A stretch of DNA of 64,000 bases from Mangifera indica (Eukaryota; Streptophyta; Magnoliopsida; Sapindales; Anacardiaceae): contig NC_058156.1 of NCBI RefSeq assembly GCF_011075055.1, positions 4,774,001-4,838,000 of the forward strand, in the 5' to 3' direction. Of this stretch, positions 1-10,142 are shown in pieces. Made by a program: the position numbers and the translations under genes. The notes beneath the pieces were generated by a model, which was not told the origin of the DNA, ran no database searches, and saw nothing but the letters and a program-made list of their open reading frames with translations. The first letter of the stretch is position 1. Each line of letters begins with the position of its first letter.

Positions 1-826
1 AAGGTTCTTTGGACTTGCATGGAGCTTTTCCCTCATTCTCAATGGTGGCTGGAGCTAAATGGAGATTTGATAGAGACTTGGAAGCTAGAGTTGGAGAAGT
101 GGCCAAAAATACATCAGGATATGTTTCTCATCTATTAAAAGTAGCCAAACTTAGAGCTGGAAAATGGAAAACGTGTGTTGTGGGTTTCTTCCTTGGCAAG
201 AGATCCTCATTCATGGTTGTCAAGAAGTATCTAGAGAAAATATGGTCTTCTCATGGATTACTCAACATCTCCACATTAGGGCAAGGAGTATTCATACTGA
301 AGTTTTAGGATGTAGATGGGGTAACTAAAGCGGGGTAAAAGACCCTTAGACTATAGGAAGGCAACCTTTCTTTGTGAGAAAATAGACCATAAATCTTCCT
401 ATGATGATAAATTATGTGAGGAAGGTGGTTGTTTAGATTAAACTTTTCAGCATTCCTCTTGATTTTTGGACTCTTAAAGGCCTTAGCTATATTACTAGTG
501 CAATTGGCAAGTTGCTCTATATAGACTTCATCATGGAAGAGGGAACACATCTTGATTTTGCGAGAATTTGTGTTAAGATTAAGGTTGATTTGGATTGCCC
601 AGAATCTGTTGTTTTGACTTTCCCAAATGGGGAGAATCTTCTTGTTAATGTGGAATATAGTTGGAAGCCACTTAAATGCCATGGATGTAAGTGCTTTGGT
701 TATAGAACTTCTAATTATGCCTTGGGTGTTAGGGGGAAACGTTCAGCTCAACATTAAAAAGAAATGGTGGCAATCTAATGGCAAAATAGGTATGGGAGCA
801 TAAACCAAAAAAGAGTGTGTTTACAG
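1..826 (+). pseudogene. Older LINE ORF1 relic, 5' part (split by LINE-1 copy)
   Basis: Decayed first ORF of an L1-type plant LINE. An open stretch at 9-308 encodes the start of a DUF4283 nucleic-acid-binding domain (motif VGFFLGKR, then KIWSSHGL and GQGVFILKF) and stops at 306-308. After several stops the homology resumes at 512-757 with FARICVKIKVD, WKPLKCHGC and a damaged CCHC knuckle in which the His is Tyr (CHGCKCFGYRTSNY). It aligns by eye with the ORF1 of the younger LINE inside it but carries many stops and frameshifts, so it is clearly older. The gene continues at 6750-6996 beyond the inserted LINE. Its 5' end lies outside the window. Confidence 0.8.
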
Positions 827-839
827 AAGTTAAAAGTAA

Positions 840-1434
840 AGTAAAGCTTACCTTCTCTCTAAAAATATGCTCTCCCTTCTCTCTAAAAAACCACCTCTCC
901 CCTCTTCCACCTCCTATTAGGTCTTGTGTTTCTTTCTCGGCTGTGGTGGTTTATCCTAGGTCCTATACTCCGGTCCGGTGACCTTGGTCACCGGCTCCAT
1001 TCCCTCCTCCGGTCTGTTTTAATATCACAGTCGGTTTTTCTAATGGTGATAGCTTTGGAGTCCTTGTATTCTTGTTTTGGAGGTTCTGTTTTTAAAGTTT
1101 GTCCCGTCTAAAAGCTTTCGGTGTCAACCTTTCCAAGTTGCGGTTTTCAGTCTTCATTTCCGGTGGTTTTCTTCTTTTCCGGTTTGCTTGGGTGTTTGTA
1201 AGCTGCAGTTGGTTTCCCTCTCTCCTAAAATTCAAAATTTTGAATGTTGGCTTGTGTTTTGCGCCATTTCCTCTTTGGGGCATACTGTTTTATTCTTTCC
1301 GTGGCAGGTTTCCTCCTTTCCACTTTAGGATAGTTTAGTCTGCTGTGCATTTGGTCTGCTCTGTGTTGCAGGCTGTTTTGCATTGATTTGGTTAGTCTTT
1401 CCTCACCTTTCTCTTTCTCCCTCACTTTATCTTT
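840..1434 (+). promoter_or_regulatory. 5' UTR / presumed internal promoter of LINE-1 copy
   Basis: About 600 bases without a convincing gene, rich in C/T tracts and GGTTT runs, lying between the left target duplication and ORF1. By position it should hold the internal Pol II promoter that LINEs need. No TATA box or defined element is obvious. The pyrimidine-rich start (TCTCCCTTCTCTCTA) is shared with the 5' end of the LINE-2 copy at about 36810-36850 on the other strand. The promoter role is inferred from the family. Confidence 0.5.
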
Positions 1435-2781
1435 TTGTCCATAACCATTCTTAGCATGTCGTCTACTGGACAAGTTAAACCTTCTGAAGCTGCTGTAGTT
1501 TCCGTTGGAGAGAAAGATAATAAGGCTTCTTGGAGCTCCCTCTTCTCACCAAAGGAGTCTTGCACTAAGCTGGAATATTATGAGCCTAGAGGAAGAGATG
1601 CAAAAGGGCGTGTGTGTGTAGCTCCTCCTCAAGAAATTGCAGAAGAGGGAGCTGCAAAATGGAGAACTTGTGCGGTGGGTTTTTTCCTAGGCAAAAGACC
1701 TCCATTCTTGACTGTTAAAAGAACACTTGAGAAGATATGGGCATCATATGGACTAAGTGAGGTTATAACCTCTGGCCAAGGAGTATTTATACTAAAATTC
1801 CAAGACATGGATGGAGTTTCTAAAGCGGTGGAAGTAGGACAACTTACTATTGGTGGACAGCCATTTATAGTTTGGAAATGGACTACAAATCTTCCCATGA
1901 TGATCAATGATGTCAAGAAGGTGGCTATATGGGTGAGATTGTATGGCATCCCACTTGAGTTTTGGTCTCCAAAAGGACTCAGCTATATAGCAAGTGCCAT
2001 TGGGAAGCCTCTTTATATGGATGCTGTTACGGAAGGAGGGACAAGATTAGAGTTCGCACGGATATGTATTGAGATCAAAGTGGATGCTGAATGCCCGGAG
2101 TCTATTAGTTTAACTCTTCCAAATGGTGAAAGCTTGGTGATCAATGTAGAGTATAGTTGGAAACCACTAAAATGCAATGGGTGCCAATGCTTTGGACACT
2201 CCATTGCCAATTGTCATTTTGCTCCGAAATTTGAAGGTAGCACATCTTCACGGAAAAACCTCAAGGATGGGGATGGAATGATAACAGCAAAGAAGCTACT
2301 TGGGAAAGATAGCAAACTGAAGGTGGCAAACGGCAATGACAAAAAGGCCAAAGGTAAAGGTGTGGAGATTCATAATTCAGTGGAAAACACTAGTAAGAAT
2401 AATAGATATTCAGCATTAGCCAACCATGAGTCCCATGAACAAATCAATAGGAGCATAATGATGGTTGAAGAGGTAAACCCGGAGAAAACCAATGAAGTAG
2501 TCACTTCGGCAGGAAAAGAAAAGGTGAATGAAGCTAGCACTTCTAAGAATAGTCAAGTTACAGCAGCAAAGGGAATAGCTATAGAGGATGGAGGAGCTGG
2601 TTCAAATGGTGGGGAGGACTTGGAAAATGAGGGCTCTCCAACAATAGTCCCATTTGGAGGAAAGCTAAAAGTGGATGAGATGGATCTTAGGAAGAAGGAA
2701 GTGGATATGAAGACTATGAACTTGGGGAAAAAATTGGCAAAGCTCAAGAAAGCTAATTCCCCTCCACCATCATCCAAATGA
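1435..2781 (+). CDS. LINE ORF1 protein (DUF4283 + CCHC zinc knuckle)
   Basis: Open reading frame of 448 codons. Residues about 74-215 form a DUF4283 domain (VGFFLGKRPPFLTVKR, GQGVFILKF, FARICIEIK), followed by WKPLKC and a canonical CCHC knuckle C247-x2-C250-x4-H255-x4-C260. The C-terminal 180 residues are Lys/Glu/Asn/Ser-rich and look disordered. In plant L1-type LINEs this protein is thought to bind the element RNA and form the RNP with ORF2. The ATG at 1456 (MSSTGQ) may be the real start, because LINE-2 has a comparable MSNKES start; the ATG at 1435 is also possible. The stop overlaps the ORF2 start by four bases (ATGA, 2778-2781). No inactivating change was seen. Confidence 0.9.
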   Translation: MSITILSMSSTGQVKPSEAAVVSVGEKDNKASWSSLFSPKESCTKLEYYEPRGRDAKGRVCVAPPQEIAEEGAAKWRTCAVGFFLGKRPPFLTVKRTLEKIWASYGLSEVITSGQGVFILKFQDMDGVSKAVEVGQLTIGGQPFIVWKWTTNLPMMINDVKKVAIWVRLYGIPLEFWSPKGLSYIASAIGKPLYMDAVTEGGTRLEFARICIEIKVDAECPESISLTLPNGESLVINVEYSWKPLKCNGCQCFGHSIANCHFAPKFEGSTSSRKNLKDGDGMITAKKLLGKDSKLKVANGNDKKAKGKGVEIHNSVENTSKNNRYSALANHESHEQINRSIMMVEEVNPEKTNEVVTSAGKEKVNEASTSKNSQVTAAKGIAIEDGGAGSNGGEDLENEGSPTIVPFGGKLKVDEMDLRKKEVDMKTMNLGKKLAKLKKANSPPPSSK

Positions 2782-5700
2782 CAAAGATAGCTTGCTGGAA
2801 CATTAAGGGCCTCAATGCTCCTATCAAGCAAAGGGAGGTAAGGCATTTTATCAAGCATAATAACATTGAAATAATGGCTGTGTTGGAAACAAAAGTGGGG
2901 AATGATAGCTTGAGTAGAGTGAATGGTAATATTTGGAAAGAGTGGGAGAATGCTAATAACAATGATAGTCACCCTAATGGGAGAATTTGGGTAGGATGGA
3001 ATAAGGATGCTATCAGATTGAATGTCATTGAGAAAAATCCGCAATTCATTCATGGGGAGGCTTGGTTAGTAAAGGAGAACTCTCTTATAGCCTTAACTAT
3101 AGTCTATGGGTATAATCAACCTTTGGAAAGAAGAAGACTATGGAAGGAAATTAATAGGCTATCCAATCGGATGGGAAACAAACCGTGGCTAATAATGGGT
3201 GATTTTAATGCAATTAGGGGTCCAAGTGAGAAAATTTGAGGAGTGTCATGGGGAGATACTTATTGTGATGACCTAAACAAGTGCTGTGGGGAAGCAAACC
3301 TAGATGATCTTCGGTATATAGGAAACCAACTCACTTGGAGTAATTGTAGTGAAGGACATAGGAGGATAGCATGCAAGTTGGATAGAGCCCTTGTAAATGA
3401 ACATTGGAAAGATGCTTTTGAGGAATCCTTTGCCATTTTTCTCAACCCTTCCATCTCTGACCATTCCCCATGCATTGTGACTTGTGGAGGTGGTGAAAAA
3501 AGGAGGAAGGTCCCTTTCAAGTTCTACAACATGTGGGCAACACATGATAATTTCCTTAATATTGTGAGGGAGGCTTGGAAAGAGGACTTTGAAGGCAGCC
3601 CTATGTATAATCTCATCAGCAAGCTTAAGAGATTAAAAGGGGTTTTTAGGAGGCTAAATAAGGAGGGGTTTTGGAGAATTTCAGAGAAGGTGGAAGAAGC
3701 TAAAGAAAGATTGGAGGATGTTCAAAATAGACTACAAAACAGCCCTCTAAATGAAGATTTAGCCAAGGAAGAAAAGGTTTGGTTAGAGAACTACAAAAGT
3801 CTAAGTGAAGCCGAAGAATCTTTAGCTAGACAAAAAGCCAAAGTTCATTGGCTACAAGAAGGAGATCAATATACCAAATTTTTCTTCAAATGCATCAAAG
3901 CCCGAAGGAGTAGGAACTCTATCAATGGTGTGTGCCTAGATGATGGAACCTTTGTTAGTAATATGGAGGATGTTAAGAAGGAGTTTGTTAGCTATTTCAA
4001 GAAAGTCCTTAATACCACGGTATCATGCAATTCCAATGTTGAGGAAATTCAAAGGCTGCTAAAGTTTCAAATAGAGATTCAAGAGAAAGAGAACATGATC
4101 AAAGAAGTGGGGGAAGAGGAAATCAAAGCCATTATCTTTGCCATAGACAACAACAAAGCTCCGGGGCCGGATGGTTATGGTGTCTTCTTCTTTAAAGCCG
4201 CTTGGGAGATTGTGGGGAATGATGTGATTAAGGCAGTCCAGCACTTTTTCTCTTCAGGCCATCTTCTCAAAGAGGTAAATTGCACTATTTTAGCTCTTGT
4301 CCCTAAGGTTGCTAACTCTTCAAAGTGTATGGAGTATAGGCCGATAGCTTGCTGCAATATAATCTACAAATGCATTTCTAAAATCCTTGCAAATCGTCTC
4401 AAAGCCATACTTCCGAATTTCATTGATAAAGCCCAAGGAGCATTTGTGGGAGGAAGGTGCATTGGAGAGAATATAATGTTGTGTCAAGACCTTATGCATA
4501 ACTACCATAGAATGAGCAAAGACAAGAAGTGTGCCATGAAGATTGATCTATTGAAGGCATATGATACGGTTCATTGGGACTTCATCCTTGCTATTCTTGA
4601 AGCAATTGGTTTTTATGGAAAATTCATTGGTTGGATTAGAAGCTGCATCACAACCCCTTCCTTCTCATTAGGAATAAATGGTGAATTGGTGGGTTTTTTC
4701 AAGAGCTCTCATGGTCTTAGACAAGGGGACCCTTTATCCCCTTACCTTTTTGTCATGGCAATAGAGATTCTCTCCCGGATGCTTGGAGAACTCAAGAACA
4801 TCCCTTCGTTTGGTCATCATTGGAAATGTAAGAAGAACAACATAACTCATTTGTGCTTTGCCGATGACCTTATTTTGTTTTGTAGGGCAGATGTTGAATC
4901 CATTACTCTCATGAAAAGATCCTTAAACCTTTTTCATGAATGGTCCGGACTCCAAATGAATTGTAACAAAAGCAATATATACATCTCCGAAATACCCCAA
5001 GAGGAGAAGATCAAGCTTGTGGATTCTATCAATTTGGAGGTGGGAGAATTGCCTTTCAAGTATCTAGGAGTTCCAATAACTTCCTCAAAGCTCAAAAGAA
5101 GTGATTGCAAGCTGCTCATTGATAAGATTGTGGGGAGAATTTATTCGTGGCGTAACAAATTCTTATCTTATGCGGGAAGATTGTTACTTATCAAGGCTGT
5201 CCTATTTAGCATTCAAATGTATTGGTCTTCCATATTTATTCTTCCTTCAAGTGTGCATAAGGAAATAGATGGAATTTTGAGGAATTTTCTTTGGAATGGT
5301 GCTGCCATGGATGGAAGAAAGGCCAAAGTTGCGTGGGATGAGGTATGTGTTCCTAAAGAGGAGGGTGGTCTTGGCATTATGAGGTGCAAAGTGTGGAACA
5401 AGGCTGCCATCATAAAGAATATGTGGAAGATTCTCCTTGATAAGGGGAATACACTTTGGGTGGAATGGATTAAGGCAAACAAGCTTAGAGGTAAAAATTT
5501 TTGGGAGATCAAACCGAATAATGAGAGTTCATGGGTTTGGAGGAAAATTTTAAACCTTAGGGAACAAATGAAAACCAAGTTCAAGAAAGTCATCGGCAAT
5601 GGGGAAAACACTTTTCTTTGGCTTGATAATTGGCACCCCTATGGACCATTAATGGATAAGTACGGAACCCAGATCATCTATGATTCCGGAATTCCTAAGC

Positions 5701-6422
5701 ATACTTTAGTCAAAGAAGTCATTGATGAGCATGGGTGGAAATGGCCAGCAGCTAATTCTTGCCACCTTATGGAGATAAAGGAAGCTCTCCCTTGCTGCCC
5801 AATGGGAGGGGAGGACGTTTTAACATGGTCCCCTAATACTAATGGCAAGTTCACTATCAAATCGGCATGGGAGATCATGAGCAGGAAAGACAAGGTTAGT
5901 TGGCACAACATTGTATGGTTTAAAAGGCATTTCCTAAGACATTCATTCATTGTATGGATGGGTATTAGAGGTAAACTAATGACAAGGGATAGGTTAGCAA
6001 GAATTGGCCTTATATCCCACAATGTATGCCCATTATGCAATGAGGATCCGAAAAGCATGGACCACCTATTTTTTAGGTGTGTTTTTAGCTCCCAAATCTG
6101 GAATGGAATGCTCAATCTTTGCCATCAACAAATCATGTATAGCTCATGGACTTCATTGATCGCGGAATTAGCAAACAAATGGAAGGAAAATAGCTTCAAG
6201 AATATTTTGAGTAAACTTTGCTTTGGGGCAGCTGTATACTACATTTGGAAGGCTAGGAATGACCTTTGCTTTGGAAGAGATGGATTACCAAGGGAGAGAG
6301 TCCGAACGCTTATTCAAGAATGTGTTAGAGTTAGAGGTTCTTGCTTGAGAAAGGTTACCAAGTCTAGTGAAAATGTGCTTCTTGCAAACAATTGGGATAT
6401 TCCTCATATAATATTTGAATAG
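2778..6422 (+). pseudogene. LINE ORF2 polyprotein (endonuclease-RT-zf-RVT) with one nonsense codon
   Basis: One frame of 1215 codons broken only by TGA at 3237-3239 (codon 154); the LINE-2 and LINE-3 copies have a Gly codon there, so this is a point change. Domains: apurinic-type endonuclease at about residues 1-235 (N8, E37, GDFN at 141-144, SDHSP at 227-231); reverse transcriptase at about 400-750 with the FADD catalytic motif at 694-697 (bases 4857-4868); and a C-terminal zf-RVT domain (CPLCN...HLFFRC) from about residue 1040. ORF2 nicks the target and copies the element RNA by target-primed reverse transcription. All visible catalytic motifs remain, so apart from the stop in the endonuclease the gene looks functional. 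It overlaps ORF1 by four bases. Confidence 0.93.
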
Positions 6423-6736
6423 CTTTTGGTGGTGTTGACTTGTAATATGTTTTGGTTTTAGGTTGTAAGGTCATGTCATGTGTTTGTATCAACTTGTGTT
6501 GGGTATGTGATTCGGCATAACCTAGGGACTTGTCCTAGGTATGCTTGTGAGTTGTGTTGTATCTTTGGATCACTTTGATTCAATGTTTGTTTTTAGTGTT
6601 TCTTGTTTGTTGCGGCATAACCTAGGGGCTTGTCCTAGGTATGCTTGTGTAAAGCTTAATCTAGGAGCTTTGTCCTAGATAAGCATTTGTATATCCTTTC
6701 TTTGGTATAAACTTATTATTAATTACCAAAAAAAAA
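6423..6736 (+). other. LINE 3' UTR with three stem-loops and poly-A
   Basis: Holds three short inverted repeats of the form CCTAGG-loop-CCTAGG: 6520-6540 and 6620-6640 (7-bp stems, 7-base loops) and a terminal version with ATCTAGGA/TCCTAGAT arms at 6659-6680. The 3' end TGGTATAAA...TTATTA...TTACC followed by A-tail is shared with the LINE-2 and LINE-3 copies. The first two hairpins lie in an approximately 100-base tandem duplication containing CGGCATAACCTAGG and GGTATGCTTGTG. Conserved 3' hairpins can serve as template recognition for the RT in stringent-type LINEs; that role is inferred. Confidence 0.75.
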
Positions 6737-6749
6737 AAGTTAAAAGTAA

Positions 6750-6996
6750 CAAAGGGAAATCTAAGAGAAGGGTATGAAGATTAAGAAAAACCAACTTGAA
6801 CAGCAATTTGTAGCAAAAAATAATAGATTTGTTGCAATTGTTATTAATGAGGTTGGTGGTCTGAAAATGCTCATACCCCAACCAAAGGAAAAATTGATGA
6901 AGGCAAGTAGTAACACCATAGAGGAAGGTAAGAAGAGTGAGATAATGAATGCTACTGGTGCATATTCATCAAAGCAGGTAACAATCAACCAAAACC
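6750..6996 (+). pseudogene. Older LINE ORF1 relic, continuation
   Basis: Directly after the right target duplication of LINE-1 an open stretch (from 6774) encodes a Lys/Asn-rich sequence with KNNRFVAIVINE. It resembles the linker KNNRYSALANHE that follows the knuckle in LINE-1 ORF1. This is the expected continuation of the relic at 1-826, so the younger LINE interrupted the disordered tail of the older ORF1. Homology fades near 6996. Confidence 0.6.
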
Positions 6997-9040
6997 AAGA
7001 AAACTGCTTTTATTGTTTATTTGGTATGTACAGTTTTTTTGTTCATTTAAATGGGTAGCCAAAATGATCTCCAAATCAAACTAAAGTCATATCAATACAA
7101 ACACAACACAAAGAGATTTCTTTGGAGCCATGGTAGCCCTTAAGATTCATTAGATAAAGTAGTCAGAAAACATAATTTTAGTGCAACTCTCTGTCATAAG
7201 CAAAAATAACACACATGCACACTTTAATTTGGATTTGTAAGGAAACATAAAATGTAACCAAGGCATAAAGGAATGATTCCACCAAGAAGATTGAATAAAG
7301 GAAATGAGATAAAAGCCAATGAAGCTCTCTTCAAATTTTAATTAAAAATAACATTTTTCTTACATAATGAGTTGTCTTCCTCTTTTATAAGAGGAGGTGA
7401 TGACAACACAATGGAAGTCAATAAAAGCTCAACTAATTTCACATAAATTAGGCTCAGCCTCACAAATAAACTAAACCATGCCTCTTAATTTGCTAAAGAC
7501 AAAACTTGGTTGTCTTTTTCCCTAAATCTAGCAACCATGTCCCCTAGCTTTGCAACCAAGCTTTGATTTAGTTCTAAGCCAACTAAATGTACAAGTTTGA
7601 GTTAAAAATAAGCTTCAAAAGAGGCTTGGGCAGATTAGGCTTAGAAATGCACCATGTGAAGCTCATTTTAAGTCAAAAGAGCAAACTACTTAAGGGGTTC
7701 TTGAGTCCAACTAATGAGGTTATGCCCAAAAGTGAAATTGGGCGAAAATTGAAGGTGCAATGCTTCTTTTGGCTTGGAAATTGCTAGAAGTTCATCCTTC
7801 TTGGCTTCAAAGGCTGCATGGAGACTTGAGGATGACTTGAAACCCAAAAATGACGATGAAGCTGTGCATGCATTAGCTACTTTCACTTTGCAAACAAACA
7901 TAAGTTGACAAAGTAACAAAAATAAGGGGTGGGAGCAAAAATAAAGGATAAAGTCTAAAACATAAATTGTACACCAAACTTTACAAACAAACATCCTTGG
8001 TAATGACAAAGTAGCAACTTTACAACATTTCTCATTCATCCCAGTTTTTGTTCAATTTGGAGCTTGGTTCTATTGGACATGGAGAGTAAAGGCAAATGTG
8101 TTTTTTGTATCCATGGTTCGCTTTAGCAAATCTGACTCTACCTCAACTTTGTTGTGTTTCCCATACTGAGTGAGCTACTCCACGTTGCTTTCATGCAAAC
8201 CGATGTGCTTAGAACTACTGCTTTTCTTAGTAAACTAACTGGAGTCTTCTCAATTAGCATACACATGAGAGCTAATATACTAGAGATCAATCTTTGCATG
8301 GTGACACCAAGGTGGTAATGATTCTCCTCAACATTTAGACTATAGGCAACATATATCTTGAAAATCTTATACTTAAGCTTGAGAAGAGTTAGAATAGTTT
8401 TCACCATAGCTAAGTATAAAATCAATGCAACATACAACTTGTGCTTATTATCCACTAGCTCCAAGAAAATGGTTGACAAAATTCTTCCAAAACATGAGCT
8501 AAATAAGAGACTCCAATTAGTTTCTTGAGGAAAGTATTCAGCTGAAGCATTCCAACTATGCCAAGAAGTTATCTAATCATGACCAATCCATGACTTGCCA
8601 ACTGTGCCACTGAACCTTCTAGTCATGCTCTTTAAAATAACTTGCCAGTCATGCTCTGTGGCTTACCAACCGTGTCAAACCCCTTTCATTCTAAGTGTGC
8701 TCTTAAACTTGCCAATCGTGCCAAGATTTTTTGTTCCAACCATGCCAAGTTTCTTCTTCTAAGTATGCCACAATTCTTCCAACTGTGCCAAGCTTTTCCA
8801 TCCTAGTTGTGCCATAGTCCTTTCATCTATGCCAATCACTTTCTTTAGGGTTTGGTGCATCAGATGCTTTAGTTCTTTAACTTATGAAGAAGTAGGAGCA
8901 CTTAATGAACTTTTACTAGACCATTCCAAAGGAACACCAATAATACAACTTTGTGATAACATGCAATAGAAGATAATCACTTGCAAAAAATCAGTGAGGT
9001 TAGGATAAAAAAAGCACCTACACCCTTGGTGCTCCCCATC
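6997..9040. other. Non-coding relic DNA, possible LTR remains (-)
   Basis: About 2 kb without a gene I can recognise; the short open frames have no family features. A promoter-like TATA motif reads on the minus strand at about 7384-7397 (CTTATAAAAGAGG), and the right part carries a degenerate tandem repeat (8540-8850). Both would fit a decayed LTR in minus orientation, but I could not find paired ends or a target duplication, so this is only a suggestion. Confidence 0.3.
8540..8850. repeat. Degenerate tandem repeat with CCAACTGTGCCA core
   Basis: The motif CCAAC(T/C)(G/A)TGCCA and close variants recur about ten times at irregular intervals of roughly 25-50 bases (for example near 8547, 8597, 8713, 8738 and 8779). 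It looks like an old minisatellite that has drifted. No protein-coding sense was found in it. Confidence 0.5.
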
Positions 9041-9049
9041 ATTAGCCTC

Positions 9050-9740
9050 TTTCATTTTTTAAAATACAATTGGGAAGCCCCTAAGTCTCAAGAATCTCCT
9101 CATTTCTCTTGTTTCATTGTATCCTTTTAAAGGCTACACCTTTGTCTTTACAAAACCTGAATATATCTTCAAAAATTTGCTTTTTGGTTTTTAAAACTCT
9201 TTGGAAGCAGCGATTATTTCTCTCTCCATATGTGGTAGATAGTTGCACCAAGGCCAAGCTTTTTTATTAGGTTTCCTAAGTATTATTGCTTCCATGTTTT
9301 AGCATACCATTCCATTAAATTGTCCCAATTAAGTCTTATATATCTAAAATTGCATTTCAATGAGACTATTCTCTAGATGTAGTTGCTAATTATGCAATGA
9401 AAGAATAGGTGGCCATGGCTTTAATCCTTGGTATTACAAAGCTTACAATCTACTAAGTTGGTTATTCCATAACTGAGGAGTTCTTTTGTTAGAAGTCTTC
9501 TCTTCAATGCCATCCAAAAAATAATGGCATGTCTTGGCATGTAATTTTTGTGCTAGACCATACTATCCCAGTTCACTTTCTCATTTTTCTTTCTTAGCTC
9601 TATCCATACAAAATAAATGGTTAAAGATCCACTTGGATTTGGTAGCCATACCAACTTGTCTTCTCCACCCGTGGGTTGAAAATTTACAACTTCTTTCATA
9701 TCAATTAGAAAGACAAAATTTGAGGAAGGCTACTTTCAGT
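9050..9740 (-). pseudogene. LINE ORF2 C-terminal relic (zf-RVT)
   Basis: Reading the minus strand, fragments resemble the C-terminal region of plant LINE ORF2: a GEDKLVW-like segment near 9650, then C-x2-C followed by HLFFHC (zf-RVT zinc-binding motif) around 9400-9450, then GATIYHIWRERNN near 9220-9260. Stops and frameshifts interrupt it, so it is dead. It abuts an oppositely oriented ORF2 N-terminal fragment at about 9750, which suggests one twin-primed insertion. Its closest relative among the LINEs here is not clear; it looks like a different subfamily. Confidence 0.65.
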
Positions 9741-9749
9741 TTATGCCAT

Positions 9750-10142
9750 GAACATTAAAGGGGTTGAATTCCCCCTTGAAACAAAAGGAGGTCAGATTGT
9801 TTATTGCTAGAAATAAAGTAGATATAATTGGTATTATTGAAACCAAAGTGAAAAATGAGAAGGCATTAGAAAATAGCAAGGTTATTTTTAGTAATTGAAG
9901 ATTCATTAATAATTATGAACATTCTCAAAGGGGCAGAACTTAGGTGGGGATGGAATAAAAACATAGTGAATGTTAGAGAAATTGCTAGCTCTAGTCAAGA
10001 GATCCTTTGTGAAGCCACTCCTTTAAACGGTGATCATGTTTTTTTGCTTTTCTTTCATCTATGGGTTGTATGGATAGGAGAATGTTGTGGAGGAATATTG
10101 TTGGCCACTTAGTGAATCTGATGAAGATTCAGCCAAGACCTT
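9750..10142 (+). pseudogene. LINE ORF2 N-terminal relic (endonuclease)
   Basis: The plus-strand reading resembles the start of LINE ORF2: MNIKGV, then IIETKV-like, WGWNKNIVNV, IYG and RMLWRNIVGHL, ending near QPRP just before where GDFN is expected. At least one stop and one frameshift are present. It begins almost exactly at the ORF2 start and ends abruptly at about 10142. Together with the minus-strand C-terminal relic to its left it fits an inverted 5' piece of a twin-primed LINE. Confidence 0.6.

Larger units (their letters stand above)
840..6736 (+). mobile_element. Near-full-length L1-type LINE (LINE-1 copy)
   Basis: Non-LTR retrotransposon of about 5.9 kb: 5' UTR, ORF1, ORF2, 3' UTR and a poly-A tail at about 6727-6736. 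It is bounded by a perfect 13-bp target site duplication AAGTTAAAAGTAA at 827-839 and 6737-6749; the exact edges are blurred by flanking A residues. It sits inside an older LINE ORF1, whose coding homology resumes directly after the right duplication. ORF1 is open and ORF2 has a single in-frame stop. The 5' end shares a TCTCCCTTCTCTCTA motif with the LINE-2 copy, suggesting that both reach the true start of the family. Confidence 0.93.

Noticed and set aside
7686..8479. Minus-strand open frames of 117 and 113 codons
   Set aside because: No domain, composition like the surrounding non-coding DNA, and no homology I recognise.
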